64,000 nt of DNA from Dasypus novemcinctus (taxonomy: Eukaryota; Chordata; Mammalia; Cingulata; Dasypodidae), in NCBI RefSeq assembly GCF_030445035.2, contig NC_080673.1, positions 193,173,216 through 193,237,215 on the forward strand. Direction: 5' to 3'. The notes beneath the pieces were generated by a model. It was not told the DNA's origin. It saw nothing but the letters and a program-made list of their open reading frames with translations, and ran no database searches. Position numbers and translations under genes: made by a program. Positions within the stretch are counted from its first letter, which is position 1; each line of letters starts with the position of its first letter. Positions 57,581-64,000 of the stretch are shown here, piece after piece.

Positions 57581-59363
57581 TCCAGGAAGATTTCACCTTC
57601 CGCTCATGTTTTGGTGGAAGCATGTACTAAACCTGTACTCATTTTGATCCCATAGGAACAGTTTATCTTGGTCCTTCTACAAAATCATCTCTTGTCCAAA
57701 GACTAATTTTTTCATCTGTGTGAATCTCAAACTGCAGTAATTAGGAGAGGAATCCTCATCATAGTATTTTCTAAAATCCCCTGTTATATTTAAATGCTAA
57801 TTTATAGAGATACAGAGCACTCATTCACTTAATTATAAAATTTTCTCAGTCTGTGTTTTGAGTGCTTTTACTATGTTCCCAGCACTTTTGCAGTGTGGAA
57901 GTACAGAAATAAATAACCCAGATCTTGACCTAGTGGAGATATCAAGTATGTAATTATAATAGAGGATATAAAGGTATAAGTATCGTTAAAAAGTATAAAT
58001 AAAATGCTACCAAGAATTTAGAGAAGGGAAAATTTGCTTAGAAGACAGGTATGAGGAAGAGGATTAGGGAAAGATCTGTGACGGCAATGGCAAGTAATGA
58101 GAAAAAGAAGTGGGTTTTGTTCATGCATTGTAAGGCATGTGCGTGTGTTCATGGAGGTGGTGATGGGTATGCTAGGTAGATCCAAAGGTGGGAAATTGCT
58201 GGGGCCATATAAGGAATGGCAAATACACATCGGATGGATAGGTTGGATCCAGGTTAGAGAACTTACAGTGGTCGGGCTAAGGAGCTTGGACTCTAGACTT
58301 TGGGAGTGAACCTTTAAAGTTGTATTATTATTATTTTTTTAGGAAAACCTAACAGTGGTTTAAATAAGCAGGAGGCTGTATTTTAGTGAGAAGTCCAGAG
58401 GGTAGGAGGTCTCAGTTGTTCTGGCAGATTATTGAAACCATTGTGGACCCAAGTCCTCTTTATGTTTCTGTTTTGCCATCCTTGCCATATTGACTTTTGG
58501 TTCTCTTGCTTGTTGCCTTTTAAAAGAAAGATGACAGTTGAGACCCCAGGCTTTACATCTGCTTTATAATCAGAAGGGGGACGGGTAGTGCTATCTTTTT
58601 TACTGTATTTTTTTAATAAAGAATTTAAAGCTTTCCTAGAAGACCCTGAAATACTTCCTCTTATGTCTTATTGGCCAAAATGAATAACAGTCCTCCTCCC
58701 CCCTCATCTGCCCCAGCCACACTGGAGACTAGAACAGGGAATATTTACTTTACCAACAAAGAGAGAAAAGGATTTGGAATAATTATTGGGTTAGCCACGT
58801 CAGAGCTATGCTTCTGAAAAAGTAAAATAGCAGTTTTTAGCATGGATCGGCAATGAGAGAAGCAAGTAGATGTCAAGATTTTTCCATGTCGATAGGCTTT
58901 CTACAAACTAAAATCTTCAATTGATTATTTACATCTAACAAATATCTGAGTTAATTGCATGTCCAATTATTGTTATTATATTAAGCCTTTCATCAAAACT
59001 ACTTTCTTTTCCGTGACTATACATATGTTTTTGTTTTTTTGTGTTTTTTGTTTTGTTTTGTTTTGTTTTTTGTCTTGGCTATCAGAAAAGAGAACTAAAG
59101 TAAAAATTTTTTAATTTTTAAATTAAAAATTTTTTTTTTATTTTTCACAAAGGTATTTATTTCAGGTAGGAGCTTACAGATACCAAACCCTATGAAAATA
59201 TAGTTTTAAACTTTCCTTAATCTTGTAATTCTGTGCATTTTGGAAATCCTTTATTTCACTGTTACCATATTTTATACAGTATAGGTATTTAACACATTTC
59301 TGAAAACTGAAATTAACTGCTTAGTCTTAAATGAAATTAATATTACCAGCTACTTAGTTGTCC

Positions 59364-59714
59364 CTTTTTTTTTTTTTTTTATTTTTTATTTATTTATTTT
59401 TTATTGACTTTGTAATAATATTACATTAAAAATATATATGTGAGGTCCCATTCAACCCCACCCCCCCACCCCCCCTCTCCCCCCCCAACAACACTCGTTC
59501 CCATCATCATGACACATCCATTGGATTTGGTAAGTACATCTTTGGGCACCTCTGTACCTCATAGACAATGGTTCACATCATGGCCCATACTCTCCTCTAT
59601 TCCATCCAGTGGGCCCTGTGAGGATCCAAGATGTCCGGTGATCACCCCCGAGGCGCCATCCAGGGCAGCTCCATGTCCCAAATACGCCCCCACCTCTCAT
59701 CTCTTCCTGCCCTT
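59364..59714 (-). mobile_element. 5'-truncated L1 3' end, minus orientation
   Basis: Poly-T on the left, then ttgactttgtaataatatta (the L1 terminal motif), a C-rich tract (G-rich in the L1 sense strand) and 3' untranslated sequence. It is flanked by ttagttgtcc (59355-59364) and ctagttgtcc. Confidence 0.78.
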
Positions 59715-59726
59715 CCCTAGTTGTCC

Positions 59727-60160
59727 TTTTTTTGTTAAGATTTATTTTATTTATTTCTCTCCCTTCCTCTCCCCCCCATCCCAGTTGTCTGTTCTCTGTG
59801 TCCATTTGCTGCGTATTCTTCTTTTTGTCCGCTTCTGTTGTTGTCAGCGACACGGGAATCTGTGTTTTTTTGTTGTTGTTGTTGTTGTTTAGCGTCATCT
59901 TGCTGCATCAGCTCTCTGTGTGTGCGGCACCATTCCTGGCAGGCTGCACTTTCTTTCACACTGGGCAGCTCTTCTTATGGGGTACACTCCTTGCATGTGG
60001 GGCTCCCCTATGCGGGGTCACCCCTGCATGGCAGGGCACTCCTTGCACGCATCAGCACTGTACGTGGGCCAGCGCCACATGAGTCAAGGAGGCCTGGGGT
60101 TTGAACCATGGGCCTTCCATGTGGTAGGCAGGCGCCCTAACCACTGGGCAAAGTTCACTT
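59727..60160 (-). mobile_element. DAS SINE inserted at the L1 target site
   Basis: Full-length minus SINE with a (TTG)n expansion near 59870-59890. It is flanked by ccctagttgtc at 59715-59725 and 60161-60171. This is the same target motif that flanks the L1 tail to its left. Confidence 0.9.
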
Positions 60161-60171
60161 CCCTAGTTGTC

Positions 60172-61294
60172 TTAATCTAACAAATTTTTATAAGCCTTAT
60201 AATTGTCAGCCTGAAGGACATTAAGTACAGAATATTGTTATTTTTAGACATAGACAATCATTACTATTGGAAGTGATAAAGGCTACTATGACACAGTGGA
60301 TATATTTGGGAACAAGCATTAACAGCCTTAGCTTTCTCATTTCATGTCCACCAGTAATAGCTGAGTGGCCTGATCAAGTCCTTTAACCTCCTTTGGGCTT
60401 TACTTTCTTCATTTAAATTTAGAAAGTTGAAGTAGGTCATCTCCAGAGGTCTAGTGATCTATGACTCTGTGACTGAATTTGCCTAAGAAGAACCAAGGAA
60501 ACAAGTCAACAGTTGGAAAGATTCATGGAAAGGGAGGTTCTACATACCTAGTAAAGAAAACTTAGTTCTACAGTTGAGGGGTTGGAGAAAGGTATAGAGA
60601 ACATTCAGGAAAAATCATCCAAAAAGTTCTTTTCAAAATAATGAACTTAACCAAAATATCATATGAAGCCTTTTTACTGTTGCTCACTGTGGGGTAGATG
60701 TTAAGAAAATATAGTAACAGTCATTGTTTCACTGTTATTTCAGCAAGCTAGTCCTGCGATTTCTTTGTGAAACTAATAAGAGTGCTTACTCAGACCTGTA
60801 TTTATGGCAGTGATTTCTCTGGCATCTTTCTCGGTTTCCAATTTAGTGAGCACTTGTTTAGAGAAACATCCCTCTGAATTCTTCTTGTGATACAGCTCTC
60901 CGTTTGTGCACAGCCTTGCTTGGTTTTCCTACCACATGGCTGCCGAGCTGCAGGAAAGCCAAGGGGCTCCATGGGGCCCAGTGTCTTGGCAGCCTCGAGT
61001 GGTGTGCCTCCTGTTCTCACCAAGGCTTGTCGCCCTGCGTGTGGCGGTGGTGACAGCAGCTTCCACAGTCGTGCTGCAGCGCCTTGCCTTTCTTAACTTT
61101 CCCCGAGGACAGGGCCGGCTTGGCAGCAGCGGCACCAGCACCCTCCAGGAGCGGGCCCCGGAGGTGATGGGGAGCGGCCCAGGCCACTGGGGCTTCCTTC
61201 ACCTGTGCACGCCCCTGCCTCCTGTTGGGTGTAGAGGACCCATCAGATATTTCTAGGACAAGCCAGCCCAAAACCTCAGGGCTCTCCCCCCATT
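60172..61294 (+). other. Intron 2 sequence with a GC-rich relic
   Basis: 60890-61256 is GC-rich and partly open on both strands, unlike the flanks. The minus strand carries a Lys/Ala-rich stretch (SSGKVKKGKAL). No product recognised; possibly a decayed processed pseudogene. Confidence 0.35.
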
Positions 61295-61307
61295 CATTAT
61301 GTGTTTA

Positions 61308-61728
61308 TTTTATTTTAAAAGATTAATTTTTATTTATTTCTCTCCCCTTCCCCCCCACCCCCGGTTGTCTGTTTTCTGTGTCCATTTGCTGTGTGTTCTT
61401 CTTTGTCCGCTTCTGTTGTTGTCAGCGGCACAGGAATCTGTGCTTCTTTTTGTTGCATCATCTTATTGTGTCAGCTCTCTGTGTGTGTGGCACCGTTCCT
61501 GGGCAGGCTGCACTTTCTTTCGCGCTGGGCGGCTCTCCTTATGGGGTGCACTCCTTGCATGTGGGGCTCCCCTATGCGGGGGACGCCCTTGCGTGGCAGG
61601 GCACTTCTTGCGTGCATCAGTACTGCGCGTGGGCCAGCTGCACACGGGTCAGGGAGGTCCAGGGTTTGAACCACAGACCTCCCATGTGGTAGGTAGAGGC
61701 CCTATCCATTGGGCCAAGTCCACTTCCC
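61308..61728 (-). mobile_element. DAS SINE
   Basis: Minus orientation. The 13-bp TSD cattatgtgttta is perfect (61295-61307 and 61729-61741). Confidence 0.93.
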
Positions 61729-61741
61729 CATTATGTGTTTA

Positions 61742-64000
61742 AAAAGCAATTTATGAACTTGCCACTGCAGGACTATGCTTATATTTTTTAATCGTCACTT
61801 ATTTCTGATTTCTGTCCCATTATCTTTGAAAATAATCTTAAATCTCTTTCTTCCTCTCTCTTGCCATTGTCCCATCAGGCCACTGTAACCCTCGTTCAGA
61901 CTGATACTCTCCTTCACTGCCAGCTTTGCTTACTATCAGCCTGCTGTAATGCTGCTGTCACTCCCTACAAACTAGATCTGATCCTAGGTGGAGGGTCCCA
62001 GCCTACAGTGGCTCTACTTGGCTTGGAGCAGCTGATGCACCTCTGTTCCTTCATGTGTGACTCTCAGATGTGTCTGAGGTACACCCACCCTTCGGAGCCA
62101 TTCCTACCTCCCAGCAGGAGACCTCAGTCTTTCCTGTTGCATTCAAAATACCAAGTATAAGTCCTTGCCTCTTGGAGTTGTTCTGAAGATCAGATAAGTT
62201 AATGGAATTCAGTTGCTTATAGGAATGCTGAAGTTATTGGTCATCTAGAATTTAGGCTTCCTGGATGCATGAATTTTAGAATTCAGGTGAATAAAAATGA
62301 CTTTATATAGGGGTGACTTGAAGCTGCAGTAATTGCTGTAAAAGCCAGTCATTTGTAAACTTTCTAAGTGATAATCCATTTCTCTTGACATTCTGATAAT
62401 GGATCACATTCATATGGGTTTGTTGAGAACATTTGGAACACAGGATAAAATTATGAGTTCCTTAGCAATTAACTGAAGATCACTAATATCCTTCTCGTAT
62501 AATTATATTCTGGCCCCACAGTCTACTTAGTTTCACTTACGCATGTTCTTCTTTTTATTTGGAATTCTTTCTTCACTGTTTCTGGCAAATTCTAATACCC
62601 CTCTTGTCTCGTCTGTGGAAGACCTTTGCTGTCTTGCTCCTCCCACTCCATGCACACATTCTCCAGGGTCGCCTCCCCTCACCACCCCCGCATTGCAGAG
62701 TGGCCTAATGTGGTCACCAATGTTGCTAGAGCTCATCACTCTTCCGCCACTTGCTGCGTAGTTTGTGCTTGTCCTGCTCACTAGATTAAGAATTCCTTGG
62801 GGAAGGTGTCCTTACTAATAGAGTCGAACAAGATATACTCTCTGTCCTTATAGGAGTAGACCCAGAACTTTCTTTTCTAAGCCTCTTTGCCCCTACTTAC
62901 CAACTAACACTCCAGACCAGTGATTTCTCCTTGTGGGTGGTATTTATTAGTGGTGTAGGAGATGGTATTCAGAATTTTCAGAAAGATGGTTTGTGTGATT
63001 CCAAGAGACATATTCCAAAATCACTGTGCTCTTTATTTTTAGCCACAATGTTCTATTTATTTTAAAAATTCAAAAAGCATTAATAGGAAGGCAGGAGGTT
63101 TTGTGTTTATCAAAAGGAAAACACAGAATAACATATTGCACCAGTTTCATTATGTTGTAGTCATACCTTATATATTTAAGGGGAAATTTTTTAAGTATTT
63201 GGAAATTTTATTCCTTTCAAGAGTTTGATTCCCTAGATACCTACTATTGTATTTTTTATGATATTAGGTAAATTGGCAAAAGACAAGTTAGCATAAAGAA
63301 AATTGCCTTTAACCTCTGTGCCTAGTAAAAATAACGAGGGAGGTCTTTTTGCTCTGCTCAGACTGCTTCAAAGAGACAGTGTCTGACCTGAGCTTGAATG
63401 CCAGCTCCTTTCATCTGACCCACAGTCTCCAGCCTTCAGAGCTGTGTCAGGCAGGGATAATAATAATGGCCTTAAAGGGCTGTTAGGAGGATTAAGTAGT
63501 AAGCACTTACCACCCCACCTGGAATGTGGCTGTGGAAGACTCTTTGCAAAACTCCTCCAGATTCCTGGGCTGCCATGTTAATTCAATGGGATAGGCTTGC
63601 CAGGCATCCAGCACCTTCCTTACACAACTCCAGGTTCATTCTGCGCAACACTAGTTTCTTTACCTCCTTCAAGGATGAAGGTTTTCAGGATTGCATTTGT
63701 TTACACTTGAAAAACATTTCTCATTTTTATTTGTCAAGAATTTAAAATAATGCCTTTTATGAGAAAGTGTAGCATGGAACAGCATGTACAGCAGGTGATC
63801 CATGTTTCCACATTTCTAACCCCTGAAAGGGGTTGTTTTTCTTTTATGAGTGTTCTCACATACATGAATGATTTATTTTCACCCAGTTTAAATTTCTTTG
63901 AATTGCAGCCCTTTGCTTTCCTTGCATCTTAATGTTGATATCTATTGTCTTGACAGCTGCAGGTGGTCCAGTTAGAGGCTCTGCATACAGCCTGAGAGTA
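61742..64000 (+). other. Intron 2 sequence to the window edge
   Basis: Unique sequence plus an L2 relic at 62545-62830. No TAPT1 exon 3 codons were found. Confidence 0.5.
62545..62830 (+). mobile_element. L2 relic
   Basis: ggaattctttcttcactg, then ctcgtctgtggaagaccttt, then agattaagaattccttgg match L2 3' blocks. Confidence 0.45.

Larger units (their letters stand above)
54407..59353 (+). other. Intron 2 sequence
   Basis: Mostly unique, AT-rich, no exon recognised. It contains a poly-C run (57207-57228), a MIR (57435-57580) and ancient repeats near 57850-58100 and 58350-58460. A short stretch near 59155-59195 resembles the start of LTR family 2. Confidence 0.45.
54137..64000 (+). other. TAPT1: TAPT1 intron 2 (partial, runs off the window)
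   Basis: Begins with the gtacta donor at 54137. I searched to 64000 for codons of the first TAPT1 membrane segments and found none, so the intron is longer than 9.8 kb. Contents include a short SINE (54306), a poly-C tract (57207), a MIR (57435), a nested L1 tail plus SINE (59364-60160), a GC-rich relic (60890-61256), a SINE (61308) and an L2 (62545). Confidence 0.85.

Noticed and set aside
60890-61256. Ribosomal protein pseudogene (RPL6 or similar)
   Set aside because: A short Lys-rich motif suggested it, but the surrounding codons do not follow any ribosomal protein I could compare.
63950-64000. TAPT1 exon 3 at the right edge
   Set aside because: There is a cag after a T-rich tract, but the following codons do not match the next TAPT1 residues.

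Overview
This is eukaryotic, mammalian DNA, most likely from an armadillo (Dasypus or a close xenarthran). More than a dozen tRNA-derived SINEs of the armadillo DAS type occur on both strands. They have A-box and B-box heads, a long GC-rich body, a poly-purine/AATAAA-like tail and 10-16 bp target-site duplications (TSDs). The only protein-coding gene I can support is the 5' part of TAPT1 (transmembrane anterior posterior transformation 1) on the + strand: exon 1 (CDS from 38565 to 38757), a 15.2 kb intron 1 (38758-54005), exon 2 (54006-54136), and intron 2 running off the right edge. The two exons join in phase to give the first 108 residues, which match the conserved N-terminus of vertebrate TAPT1. 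Exon 3 and the membrane domain lie beyond the window.

Positions 1-37480 are intergenic, upstream of TAPT1. They hold an old L1 fragment (about 150-2158), seven long DAS SINEs beyond the one inside that L1, several short tRNA-like SINEs, two related solo LTRs of one family (6858-7743 and 14754-15203), four LTR-like copies of a second family (12631, 20111, 20721, 34741), L2 and MIR fossils, and AT-rich unique sequence, parts of which look like conserved non-coding elements. A CpG island (about 37480-38980) covers the TAPT1 promoter and exon 1. It has GC boxes, a CCAAT box, an ETS-YY1 composite, potential G-quadruplexes and a GGC repeat.

Intron 1 carries six long DAS SINEs and one giant SINE interrupted by a minisatellite, a 5'-truncated L1 3' end (47044-47820) and one exon-like open stretch (46458-46612). 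The visible part of intron 2 carries a nested L1-tail/SINE insertion at one target site (59354-60171), another long SINE and a GC-rich, gene-like relic (about 60890-61256).

I found no operon, CRISPR, toxin, RNA gene or other multi-gene system. The long ORFs in the window are SINE bodies, the CpG island or the minisatellite read through. The observations most worth checking are the open, in-frame upstream extension of TAPT1, the exon-like stretch in intron 1, the minisatellite inside a SINE, repeated insertion at identical target sites, a compact DAS subfamily with perfect TSDs, and an OCT/SOX-bearing candidate conserved element near 16150-16560.
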